From Gonatopus flavifemur (Eukaryota; Arthropoda; Insecta; Hymenoptera; Dryinidae): a stretch of 64,000 bases of DNA. Of the stretch, positions 53,371-64,000 are shown in pieces. The translations under genes were made by a program, and so were the position numbers. Position 1 is the stretch's first letter, and every line of letters begins with the position of its first letter. The stretch covers positions 22,046,001 to 22,110,000 of the forward strand of contig JAFFJZ010000004.1 in the NCBI GenBank assembly GCA_018340375.1, in the 5' to 3' direction. Under the pieces are notes generated by a model. That model saw only the letters and a list, made by a program, of their open reading frames with translations, searched no databases and had not been told where the DNA came from.

Positions 53371-56300
53371 ATTACATAAAATTTGATCAGCGATGGATCC
53401 AAAAATTATTCCTTTCCTCTCAATCGACGTGTAACAAAGCACAACTTCAGGTTCTTGAAAAATCTTTTCGAATTCTTTTGAAATGGGTGTGCTCGCATTA
53501 GTCACGCTTTCATCAAACTTTCGCACTAAAAATGCATTCCACAGATGCGTTTTAGTTTTTCATGCTCGATTTTAAATATATTATAAATTGAATATGCTAA
53601 ATCTTGAATCTAATTAAATAAAGTTAAAGGTTACTGTTCCTTTATTGTTCCTTTTCAAGGAATTTGAAGTATTGTGATACCGATGTTTATCATTTCCGTC
53701 TCTCAAAGTGATATAAAATTAATTTATACCACATAAATTGTTTAAAATACATATCCAAATACTTTTAAGTTTTCAGCTTTGGATCAGAAATGAGATTTTT
53801 TACTCCAATAAGGTGCTGTCTGTTTTATATGTGAATGCTTTAATTTGTTCATCAGTGAAAATTGAAAATTATAGTAAACTAAAAAAACTAAAAACTAAAT
53901 TTGATACAAAATTCTGGTTTTTTGCAACCCTGACATCCCATCACTCAGCACCTCGGAGCCCCTCTTCAAGATTGTAAAGCTTTATACACCCAGAATTTGT
54001 AGTGGGTGAATTCTTTTCATTTGAATTTTAAACCAAAAAAAAAAAAAATACTTAATCAATGAACCCTAGAGGTGGAGCGAGTTTTGTACCATACTTCGTG
54101 GGATTTTTTCTATTGCCAGCATGTTGAGTTAATCCTTGGAACTTTTTATTGCGAATATATAAGTTACCTTTTGAAAATTTTATCATACTTTTTGTCAGTT
54201 TCTCAAGGATAATTCGATATAATACATAAAAAATTCCATAGAACGTTATATATGTTCCAGTAGAGAATTCGTCGAGATACTGCCTTCGAGAGACAAATGA
54301 GTGAATGTACAGTTGATTTCAACTAAACACCAATCGTAGCAATAAAGTTTCCCCACTCGTATCCCCTCACTATACCACGTGAGAAGTGGATACACCACTG
54401 TTGAGAATCAAATGGAATCAAATATCTGTCTTCCGTATCAAACAGCTATTCGATTATCTTGTAAATCGACTCTTTATCAGAAAAATCCATCGATATAAGT
54501 GAAATGGGACCTGAGAGGTTGAATAATTAGAACTGTAATTATGTTACACTGGCACAACACCGACAAAAATCAAACCCGATATTTCTTCTTTCAAATATTG
54601 AATTTCTTCGAGTGGGAATGGTTTTTTCTGGATGTTTTTTCCGTTATTATACTTTTTTATAACGACGAATGCATCCATCAACATATTAAAAAATCCTCAT
54701 TAAAAATGAATTGATGGAAGCGAGGAATAAATACAAATTTCTTGATTTTGGTGAACAAATTCAAGAAATATATTCTCAATTCTGACAAAAAGGATGATTT
54801 TCATTCCATTTGATAAATCTCTTCTCATCTGAAATCACTCATGAATTCCAATCTATTTCTCCGATACTTTACACGTAATCCACATCGTTTACGTGAACAA
54901 CCTGTTAGTTCGGTGAAGAAAATTTACGCTGCTCGTATAAACGTCAAACGTCAAACACAATACACCATGTTGCTCAACACCATATCTGAACCTTACGATA
55001 CTTGACTACTGGTACTTAATAAAATATACTGAACCCAAACGTACTCTGGTTGGCATGCTGAAGGGAAACAAACGTAGGTGTACGAACTGTAAGTTACACG
55101 ACGAAACACCACACCAACATACACGCGCACAATTAAGGCCGATGACCAGAAAAAAGAAACAAGTAATCAAACCAACGTGTTGTTTTTATAAGAAAAATTA
55201 CGTGTAACTGACGTCAAGGTGCATGGATAAACGTATTACGTACGGACCACGCGACTTTCGCGTGTGAAACTACTCTGTTAGATACACAATCCCGCTTATG
55301 AAGCAGTAGGGAAAAGTAAGAGAGCCACGACAAGACTGAATTTGGTTGACGGTGTAATAAGAAAGACCGATAGAAGAGCGTCATCGGTCCCCCTTCTTCT
55401 TTTAGCTCTTCCCTCGGTATTTTGCCTTTCCTGATTGTTTATCTCCATCTTATGGCCTGCCTTAATCTTTGCCTTATCTTTCTTGCTCTGTCGTACGCAT
55501 GGATGAACGCATTGGCGTCGACGAGCTACGCAACACACACACACACATTCCATCACCTTTTTAACGGCATTAGAAAAAATCAAACGAATCGTCAGATCTC
55601 CAACGGTTGGATGGGACGGTTCGATCGAACACGTGTATATCCTTGTTGTTCGATAGTGCTGTCACGTGCGTTCGTTATTGCGATATTCCGATACTAGCCC
55701 TTGTTATTCGAATTTTCGATAAAACGAAAGTGCTAAACGATCCAATCAGGGAAGTGGAATATTGCAATTTTCTGTATCATCCATCGTAAAAATGTAAAAA
55801 AAAACAAACAACATGTTTCTGTGATCTTGCATTCATTAATATCTTGCTCGGTATGAAAAACATCGATGAATCGCTCTTGCCACTGTTCTCATTGAAATAA
55901 TAAAGAGAAATCTCTTGTAGTATAAAAACGTTTCTCACATTTTAACAATTTTCGAGGACAAACATCACAAAATATTTCCGCTTTTCTTATCCCAATTAGT
56001 TTGTTTCGAGTCTGATTGGTGAAACTACACCGAAGGCGTAGAAGTAGTAGAAAACATGTTTTTCAAGCTTCCTGGAGTTACAGAAATCTTAGTTCTTAGC
56101 ATACGAACTAACTTTGAGGACAATTTCAATTGTACTATTATTTCGCAAAGAACGGAACAGTTGATCGACCACATGAAAAATCATGTCCGCTCGTTTCTCA
56201 ACGTAGGTTTATACTTGTTTCTGCTCGGATAATTCGAATCTTGAACTCGGAATTAATTTTGTACCAATCTTCTTTTCAATATTCCGTTTGACATGTCAAA

Positions 56301-59300
56301 TCCATGATTCGTTCCATCATTCAAATCCGTAAATTTCCGTGAGATTTACAAAATGACCTATGACACAAGAATACAAAGTTATTATTCATCATCAAACCGC
56401 AGTTGGAGGAATTTAATTCAACTACTTTATCATTTATATTTCTATTAATGATAAAAATCTCGATGGAAAATGACTTGAATTTTAGTTTTAGAAGAATACT
56501 CGGATCTGTTCATAGCGCACATTCAACATCGTTCGAATATTGGCAGTTACTTTGTTTAAACGTTGAAAGGAACTTAAAGAGGAATAGGGCATACTAGTCC
56601 ACGGATTCCGCATAACTAGATTTATTTTTAAATGTAGTGACAATCACCTTGACCGTCGCACACGTGTGTGCCCGGAAACAAAGATTCGAGTGCCAGATAA
56701 ACAATCACTATTCCTCTTCTGCTTCCTCTTCTTCTGAATTTTATTTTTAATCTATCTATAGCGTTAGAAATAATATTTTTCTCATTCAAATTCAAAGAAT
56801 GAATAAATAAATAGGAGATATAGAAATGCGAAAATCCTTTCTCCCCAGGGAAATTCATTCAACGATTTTCAGTTTGCCGCCAAAATTAATGAAAACGTCT
56901 TTTGATTGATCGTTAATCAGGTGTAAAATTTCAAATGCGGGTGATCGTTTGCCCTCGTTGCGATTGGAAAGAGTCGAAAATTGGACTTAGGCCAAATGAT
57001 TTTTTCTTGTATTCAAACTGGCGCTGGGTTGGAAATTGTTCCAAGAGGGTGGCTTATAACATACAATGTTGCGTTATGCAAGGTAATAATCAATTGATTT
57101 ATTTTTATCTATTCTGTCTTCGTCTCTGGATTGGTAACGTTGGAAGATATCAAATTAACATCACGGAATTCAGGTGGTACGAAATTTTTTATGAATTTCA
57201 CCTTGAACGATAATAGAATGGAGAATTGTCAAAGGAATCTATCTCCTCTGTAGACATTTGTTTTGAATTTGTATTTTTTCCCCCTATACTCTGAGTTCTA
57301 TTGTTGATATTTCTCGAATATATTCGAACGATGATGAGTTATTAGCACCAGCATTCTCCAATATTCTTGTATGGAAGTTTCAAGTGTGTCCTCAATCTGT
57401 CAGGGGCAATACACAATTGTTCTTTTACAATAAATTCGATTAAATCCTGGAATAAAAAAAAAGAAAAATGAGTTTCTGAACTTCCTTGTGGAATGATGTT
57501 GCATTGATAACTTACGTCCTTCGTGTATTCAAACACAGTTTCGATGATGAATAATGTATTATATCATTCATAAACGAATGATTTTTATTTTAGATATTGA
57601 TTGATTGACCGAAGGTACTAAATTATACGAATTGGATCAATTGTATAAATATCGTACATCATTTTTGAGAAAATCATTGAATTCGTTTTCTGGGTTTTTT
57701 TTTTCATTTGTGCAATTAAGGCAATGAAAGATTTTTACGCGTCTTTGATTTAACGTAAAACATAACTGGGTATAAGCCCAGATTAGACACAGCTTGAGCT
57801 TTGAGTTCTGTCGAGTGAAAGAGAGAAGTGGCAATAGTCGTGGTCATATTGCTACGCGGACGATCGTGGTTCCGGCGACTAAGTATCCCTCGTAAAACCT
57901 CAATAATGGTGATAAAATTAGATACCAGAAGCGGTCTGTTTTCTCTTGCTTTTTATTTTTTTTTTGTTCGATATACTTCCTCTCCGGGTATTGAAATTCG
58001 AAACCCTTCCAAATACCGACGATTTATTCGAGATTTTTCTTGAATGAATAATAAAACGGATATTTCTTGTTCCGGCATCCTCAATGAATGTAGGGGAGGA
58101 TACAGACATTTCAATCGCGCGAATGATACGAGCGTACGGATTTCCTTTTTGCGTTTCTTCAAATTTTCCTATATCGATGAGAAAATTGAATGTTAAATAC
58201 ATTAAAATACATTTCGTTTCATTGATAAAGAATAATAATTGGAAATAAAGACAATAGGGTCACTTAGAAGAGACTCCTCTTCCCTTTCAGAATGAGTTTG
58301 AATCAATTAAAGTTCAGGGTTGAGCATTGAACAGATGAGATAATTATACTCACGTGAATAGAATTACGAATAGAGTTGAGAAGATATTAAAATTTCATAC
58401 CAGAAGATTCGAATGAACTATATTTTTGTCTACACTGTACGATTATATCCATGTATATAATATGTTAAAAATAATTCTGGAATCAAGCTATAGAATAAGG
58501 CCACAGAAGGCACTGGTAGAAAGAAAAAACAGGATCAGAAATATAAAAATATAAATCCACCATCCAACTTCTCGAATCTCTTTTGAATTCCAAAAATAAG
58601 TTAGTTGGTGTATAAATAAATCACAATTATAGATTACACTTTTCGAACAAATGAAAGAAAATTTAGTGTCACTTAGAGGTGAAACTGAGAATGAATGATC
58701 AGAGAATTCAAACATCTGTTTTGTTTTTCTAAAATAATATAGGAATATTATGAGATTGATTGAATGATCATTCAGATGTTATGTACGAAAGAAAATCTAA
58801 AACTTACCTACCTCTTGACAAGATGCTTGACGAAAGAGCAATTCCAACATTCCCAGGAACAAATGTTTATTTCTCCTAATCTCTCAATTTGATACACACA
58901 TATATGTACGGACACACGGCACACACGCGAGCTGTTGGTAATGAAAACAATTGATTTGTTTGCGGTATGTAGAATTGTAACGGACTAGCAGGTAAGATAT
59001 TGTAAGAAATAAACACTATTTCAAATTCTCACATTTATGATATTTCAAAGAACATAATAGAACGATAGTATTTCCGATACTTGCGAGATTTCACTGGGAT
59101 TTTCTTGATAAAATCAGATAAAACTAAAGATAGAAATATTTGAAATTCTTATCCAAATTTTTGACAATTATTAGTATCGAATCAATCCGTTACACTACTT
59201 CGCGGTTGCTGCTGGTATCCCAGTGGTGGTGGTGGTGGTGGTGGTTGGTGGTGGTTACCGCCCAGAGCTGCCAAACTGACAAGTCGGGGAAAGAACGAAC

Positions 59301-60100
59301 GATTCCAACAGAGGGCACAGTAAACTGCACGTGATCGCGTTCTGAAATAATTCCGATCGGATGGCGACGTTCAAAGACATCTCTTCGAGTCTCGTTTCGT
59401 TCCCGCTAGACGTCGCAATCGGAAGATCACAAAGAATTCTTTTTGAACTGCAGGTAGAATGTTCCCCATATAGCACAAAAGTTCCCGCAAAGACACTAAA
59501 CACAAATTCATTATGAATAATTTGAAGAATTCATTGCATTGGTATTGATTGTCGTAACAGGGACTGTTCGGGGAACTATTTGTGAAATGATAATTCGTAC
59601 TGGCTGGATCAATATATGATGTAAGTCACCGATTCAAATTTGTGCAGATTTCTCAGAGAATTCGTTGATTTCGATTCAAAATGAACCGAATAAGAACTTT
59701 ATATGGTATGAAAAAGTAAAACGGTTCTCTCCAATCTCAGTCTCTCTCAGGAAAAAATGCTTCGAGCTTGACTCATGAATCTACAACAAAAATAAATATC
59801 GCAGATTCTGTAATGTAAAAAATAGAAAATAAATGGATTTTCAGAAAATTTATAGGAAAAGGAGTTTGAAAAGAGAGTAGGTTTCAAGAAAATTGAAACA
59901 TTAATTTCCCAATAATTCTTTTCAGTGTATTAGAATAGAAAAAACAAACAAATTTTCGCATTCGAACTTTAATTTTCCTTGGTATTTTCAATTTCACCAC
60001 AGAAGAGATTCATTTTGTACTTTTTTCAAAATCACTGACCACCGACTGAACGATAAATAAATCTCATTTTTCTGTCCAATTGTAAATTCGTCTCAACACC
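53371..60100. other. Gene-poor stretch, no confident gene
   Basis: Long AT-rich sequence, mostly unique-looking. It may contain upstream or untranslated exons of aralar or of a gene further right, since several good donor-like sites occur (for example minus strand GTAAGT near 58800). Short simple repeats: (AC)n near 55535, (GGT)n at 59221-59256. ORFs are short and unsupported except the weak candidate at 57976-58173. Confidence 0.45.
57976..58173 (-). other. Possible exon, unassigned
   Basis: Between acceptor-like CATCGATATAG and donor-like GTATAT the minus strand is open: ENLKKRKKEIRTLVSFARLK, then LHSLRMPEQEISVLLFIQEK and INRRYLEGFRISIPGEE. The composition looks protein-like and the boundaries fit the splice style of this region. 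No family recognised and no partner exon was connected. Confidence 0.25.
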
Positions 60101-60108
60101 ATTATATA

Positions 60109-60114
60109 TTTATT
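60109..60114 (-). terminator. EMC3 polyadenylation signal AATAAA
   Basis: AATAAA on the minus strand about 42 bases after the EMC3 stop codon, the first such hexamer downstream. Confidence 0.55.
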
Positions 60115-60155
60115 TACGAATCAGTAAAATAATAAATTAACTTACACCTATAAAA

Positions 60156-61269
60156 TTAATTACTAATGCTTTTACTTTGGTGGTATATACTCTCCGCTGT
60201 GTCTAATTTATGATGCATTCCCGTAATATCTTCGTCCACCCCATTAAGTGCCCAGTTATGTTCACATATTTCTAGTGCCTCCCATTCAGATTTGAATGCA
60301 GCTTTTGGATCTGGAGGCATCGACATCGCTGCACCAGAAACTTGATCTTGAAGGAGACGAGACGTGTCCGCCGCGTTATTTTCTCCTAGGACTAGAGTAT
60401 AGATCGAACGTAATCCAAAGACATTAAGGAAATACCACGACGCTGAAGATACCCATGCTGCATCTAATGTAACTAGTTCGATGCCGCGTTGCAACATCGG
60501 TTTGAAACGTAGGGTCAATGGAAATGGTACTTTGGCTGAAATCGTGTTAATAAATTTGTGAGTATATTTCTTACAAGATTTTAATGGAGTCTTGGTAGAA
60601 AAAAATTGAACCCTATATGGTACTGTTTTAAACATAAAGCCTGATTTGAAGATAAACACATTTGTTAATGTACTTCAAAGAGCGATAATAAAAGATACAG
60701 TAGAAGACTACAAGAAGTTTTTATTAGCAACTCCGAGTACTCTGAGTTTTTCAATATGATATGAACTTTAATTCTTCTGATTTTCTACTACTCACTAGTG
60801 ACAAAACCAGAAAACATCCAATTAATCCATCCTCCGATGAGCACCATAGGCAAAACATTTGTAACATTCCCTTTCAACATATCGGTCATCATGTTAGGAT
60901 CGGTCATAGGATTCTGAGAAACGGGAGCTCGTTTTTGAGTTTTGAAGTAACCAGTCTCCTCGTTGTTGAAGAAATGCCGACGCATGAGGAATGAAGATTT
61001 TGGAATGTATTGACCGTTTTCTCTCAAAAGCCTCGAGCGTATCATCACTTGACTGAAAATAAATTATTTCCATGTAGTTTCGATTCACGTGATATTGTAT
61101 ATGATTGATTCTCCTCTTACCTGTCTTGAACTTGATGAACTTCTACTTTTTTCTGAGAAGCAAGCAAAATAGAAACATAGTGGCGAATAATTCCTACTAG
61201 AAAGGTTATGACCACGATTGGTAAAAACACCCATCCACGGATATTTGGATCCAAAAGTAACTCAGCCAT
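60156..61269 (-). CDS. EMC3: ER membrane protein complex subunit 3
   Basis: EMC3 is the Oxa1/YidC-like core of the ER membrane complex, which inserts transmembrane and tail-anchored proteins into the ER membrane. Exons 61269-61121, 61052-60796 and 60535-60156 join in phase (2, then 1) to 261 residues, the same length as the human protein. The start [20 protein letters not shown] leads into TM1 (about residues 12-34). The cytosolic loop holds [15 protein letters not shown] and [18 protein letters not shown]2 (about 115-134) contains [20 protein letters not shown], and TM3 (about 165-187) contains [20 protein letters not shown]. The conserved [20 protein letters not shown] and the C-terminal [14 protein letters not shown] are present. 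The last residues (after about 235) are less conserved. It lies head to head with Spt5, 510 bp apart. Confidence 0.97.
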
Positions 61270-61779
61270 ACTGATCAACCACTTATTAAATCAAAAAAGA
61301 AAAATTTTGCTCCACAGAATTTGTGTTGTCTGAATTATTAATGTCAATTTTGTGTCATTTTATATCATTCTTGGTTGGATATTCTGATACGAATCGACGT
61401 GAATATAGAGGACTGATGATGCAGGTATTACAGGTATGTAAAGGGAATGAAAGCAAAGGATGGAGAAAGGAATAGAAAGTGATAGAAGGAGAGAAGAATA
61501 CTCCTTTTTGGTTCCACGGCAGTTATCAGAGGTTATGACATCTACGATGTTTGCATTCTCCTTGCTCTTTACAGAGCCCACCAACAACTGCTAACTACGA
61601 CTGTGAGATTAGACGTTCATTCTGCGTTGTTCTGGCGTTTGGTGTGAAGTAAATATGGATACGTGTATCTGTTTATAACCGTTGTTCGTCTGCGTCGCAC
61701 GTTTTTTTTTCATAAGACAGGAAAGTTGCTGTTTCTCTTTGAGTGACGACGCGTTTCATTCAGTATATTCTTGTGCAAA
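61270..61779. promoter_or_regulatory. Probable shared EMC3/Spt5 promoter region
   Basis: The 510 bp between the two divergent start codons must hold both 5' UTRs and promoters. No TATA element could be assigned with certainty; the sequence around 61560-61640 is the least AT-rich. Bidirectional use is inferred from gene arrangement only. Confidence 0.5.
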
Positions 61780-64000
61780 ATGTCTGAATCCGAAGCGAGT
61801 AATTATTCCGATAACGAAAGCAATCATGGTGGTGGCGGCAGCGAGAGTGAACCAGAAGAAAATGGTTCTGTAAAATCCGGAGCTGTCAGTGAGGCTGGAA
61901 GTGCGGATGGAAGATCGCGCAGCGTTTCACGTAGTAGATCTCCTTCTCGGTCTAGAAGTAGAAGTCGGTCTAGGTCTCGATCTAGATCAGCATCTGGGTG
62001 AGATTCACGTTTTGTTATTGTGGTTGGGTTGAAATTTTCAATTTTCAGTGTACCTTACGTGTATATTATTTCATTTGTACAGTTCCGAAGATGGTCGTGC
62101 GAAAGACGATGAAGCCGAAGAGGCTAGATCCGGAGAGGAAGAAGAAGAGGTGGAAGCCGAAGAAGAACCAGAAGGTGATGAATCTAAGAAAAATTTGACT
62201 CGTTTATCAAAAATTTATAATTCCAAGCAGAATTTGAAGACAATTTTGCATTTCAGGAGAAGATCTGGAGGGTAGCAGCGAGTATGACGAAGAAGAGGAA
62301 GAGGAAGATGACGATAGGCCGAGGAAGAAAAAGAAAAAAGATAGATTTGGGGGTTTTATTATCGACGAGGCTGAAGTAGATGATGAAGTAGAAGACGACG
62401 AGGAATGGGAAGAAGGCGCACAAGAAATTGGTATAGTTGGGAACGAAGTGGATGAATTAGGACCCACGGCTAGGGAGATAGAAGGTCGTAGGAGGGGTAC
62501 AAATCTTTGGGAGTAAGTAACCACGCTTTACATCTTACAATCCACGAATTCTCTTAATCCCACAAATTTCTGATTATTAGTTCCCAGAAAGAGGACGAAA
62601 TAGAAGAATATTTGAGGAAAAAATATGCAGACGAATCTATGGCAGCTCGTCATTTCGGGGACGGTGGGGAAGAGATGAGCGATGAAATTACCCAACAAAC
62701 TTTACTACCGGGGGTCAAAGATCCGAATCTTTGGATGGTCAAGTGTCGTATCGGCGAGGAAAAGAACACAGTTCTTCTATTAATGAGAAAATTCATCACA
62801 TATCAATTTTCAGGTAATAATCATTCTTTAGATTTTGACCAATCAACGATACTGATAACAATAATTTGATTTGATATTTTATTCTAGCTGAACCACTGCA
62901 AATAAAGTCTGTGGTAGCACCGGAAGGTGTAAAAGGTTACATCTACATAGAAGCATACAAACAACCTCATGTGAAAGCTGCCATCGAGAACGTTGGTAAT
63001 TTGAAAATGGGTATTTGGAAGCAGCAGATGGTACCCATCAAGGAAATGACAGACGTGTTACGAGTCGTTAAAGAACAAACTGGACTGAAGGCTAAGCAGT
63101 GGGTGAGATTGAAGAGAGGAATCTACAAAGACGATATAGCCCAAGTAGATTACGTGGATTTAGCACAAAATCAAGTACATTTGAAATTATTACCGAGAAT
63201 CGATTATAATAGATTACGGGGTGCTTTGAGGACCGCGCAAAGCGAATCCGAGGCTCTCAAACGTAAAAAGAAGAAAAGACCTCCCGCGAAACCATTCGAT
63301 CCGGAATTGATACGATCCATCGGTGGGGAGGTAACCAGCGATGGAGATTTCTTGATTTTCGAGGGGAATAGATACAGTCGAAAAGGGTGTGTAGTATTTT
63401 CATTAAACTCTCATTCAAATAAAATTCATTCAAATTAAGAACATGTATCATGTATTACAGATTTCTTTACAAAAACTTCACAACGAGTGCTATTGTAGCG
63501 GAAGGTGTGAAACCAACGCTTTCCGAACTTGAGAAATTCGAAGAAGCACCCGAGGGCGTCGAGTTGGATATCGGTAGTGCCCCGCAAACGGGTGTGACGG
63601 CCGGAAGAGACGATCAAGCTGTCACGCATTCGTTCAGCAACGGGGACAACGTTGAAGTATGCGAGGGTGAATTGATAAATCTTCAAGGAAAAATCGTGTC
63701 TATAGATGGGAATATGATAATGGTGATGCCCAAGCATGAAGAATTGAGAGAAGCTTTGGAGTTTCAAGCGTCGGAGTTGAGGAAATATTTCACTATGGGA
63801 GATCACGTAAAAGTGGTCGCTGGAAGATACGAAGGAGACACTGGTTTAATTGTACGCGTCGAACCGAATCGAGTGGTACTGTTTTCCGATTTGTCCATGC
63901 ACGAACTAGAAGTGCTTCCAAGAGATTTACAACTATGTTCGGATATGGCGACAGGAGTTGACAGTTTAGGTCAATTTCAATGGGGTGATTTGGTTCAATT
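61780..64000 (+). CDS. Spt5: Transcription elongation factor Spt5 (DSIF large subunit), 5' part
   Basis: Spt5 pairs with Spt4 as DSIF, clamps RNA polymerase II and controls promoter-proximal pausing and processivity in the nucleus. Exons: 61780-61997, 62083-62174, 62257-62512, 62581-62813, 62888-63386, 63461 onward; phases agree at all five junctions (about 612 codons visible). The start [14 protein letters not shown] fits the family. Residues about 45-72 are a serine-arginine run, followed by a long acidic region to about 190. The NGN domain begins near residue 240 ([20 protein letters not shown]) and includes [18 protein letters not shown]1 follows ([20 protein letters not shown]), then [13 protein letters not shown] and [20 protein letters not shown]2 ([20 protein letters not shown]) and KOW3 ([19 protein letters not shown]) are visible. 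The remaining KOW domains and the C-terminal repeat region lie beyond the right edge. Confidence 0.97.

Noticed and set aside
55296..55583. 95-codon minus-strand ORF as an aralar first exon
   Set aside because: No phase-0 donor joining it to 39272 and no similarity to known aralar N-termini; includes an (AC)n-derived cysteine-valine run.
57342..57536. Terminal exon pair (KEQLCIAPDRLRTHLK...ECWC) with a short intron
   Set aside because: The second part has a good acceptor and stop, but the preceding piece has an upstream stop and no acceptor or ATG, so no valid gene model results.
59255..59503. 82-codon minus-strand ORF in a locally GC-richer segment
   Set aside because: No family similarity or splice support; it may be a 5' UTR or promoter, which cannot be decided here.
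62207..62524. Minus-strand serine-rich ORF
   Set aside because: Antisense of the acidic, glutamate-rich Spt5 exon 3; the serine runs are the complement of GAR codons.

Overview
The window looks like nuclear DNA from an insect, most likely a hymenopteran (wasp-like). The reasons are AT-rich introns and spacers, an odorant-receptor gene with hymenopteran-style sequence, several mariner lineages, and a dense load of short inverted-repeat DNA transposons. Four conserved protein-coding loci can be read. They are (1) an insect odorant receptor on the minus strand (exons between 14033 and 4383, 3' part not found); (2) the mitochondrial aspartate/glutamate carrier Aralar on the minus strand (16 coding exons, 39272 down to 17749); (3) EMC3 on the minus strand (61269 to 60156, complete, 3 exons); (4) Spt5 on the plus strand (from 61780, running off the right edge, 6 exons visible).

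Layout. 1-4400: repeats, then the last readable odorant-receptor exons. 4847-13408: one 8.6-kb receptor intron filled with foldback elements and a mariner that is itself split by a 4.06-kb non-coding DNA element carrying further nested insertions. 13409-14033: first three receptor exons. 14034-17748: spacer with one unassigned exon-like ORF and the 3' flank of aralar. 17749-39272: aralar, whose large introns hold four mariner copies (one with an intact transposase), two LINE reverse-transcriptase fragments and many inverted-repeat elements. 39273-53400: a transposon field dominated by a 5.6-kb inverted-repeat complex (41763-47369) with 5S-rRNA-like modules in both arms, a hAT relic, and several foldback elements. 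53400-60150: no recognised gene; it probably includes undetected 5' exons or UTR. 60156-64000: EMC3 and Spt5, head to head across about 510 bp.

How the genes relate. Aralar (malate-aspartate shuttle), EMC3 (ER membrane insertase) and Spt5 (transcription elongation) are housekeeping genes with no shared pathway; only EMC3 and Spt5 plausibly share a promoter region. The most unusual content is the mobile DNA. At least seven inverted-repeat families share CCC...GGG ends and variable 2-bp target duplications (CA, TA, GT, CC, TG, CG). The large element at 41763 carries a 5S-rRNA-like pol III module. All exon boundaries were read by hand from splice signals, frame continuity and family knowledge; no alignment was run.
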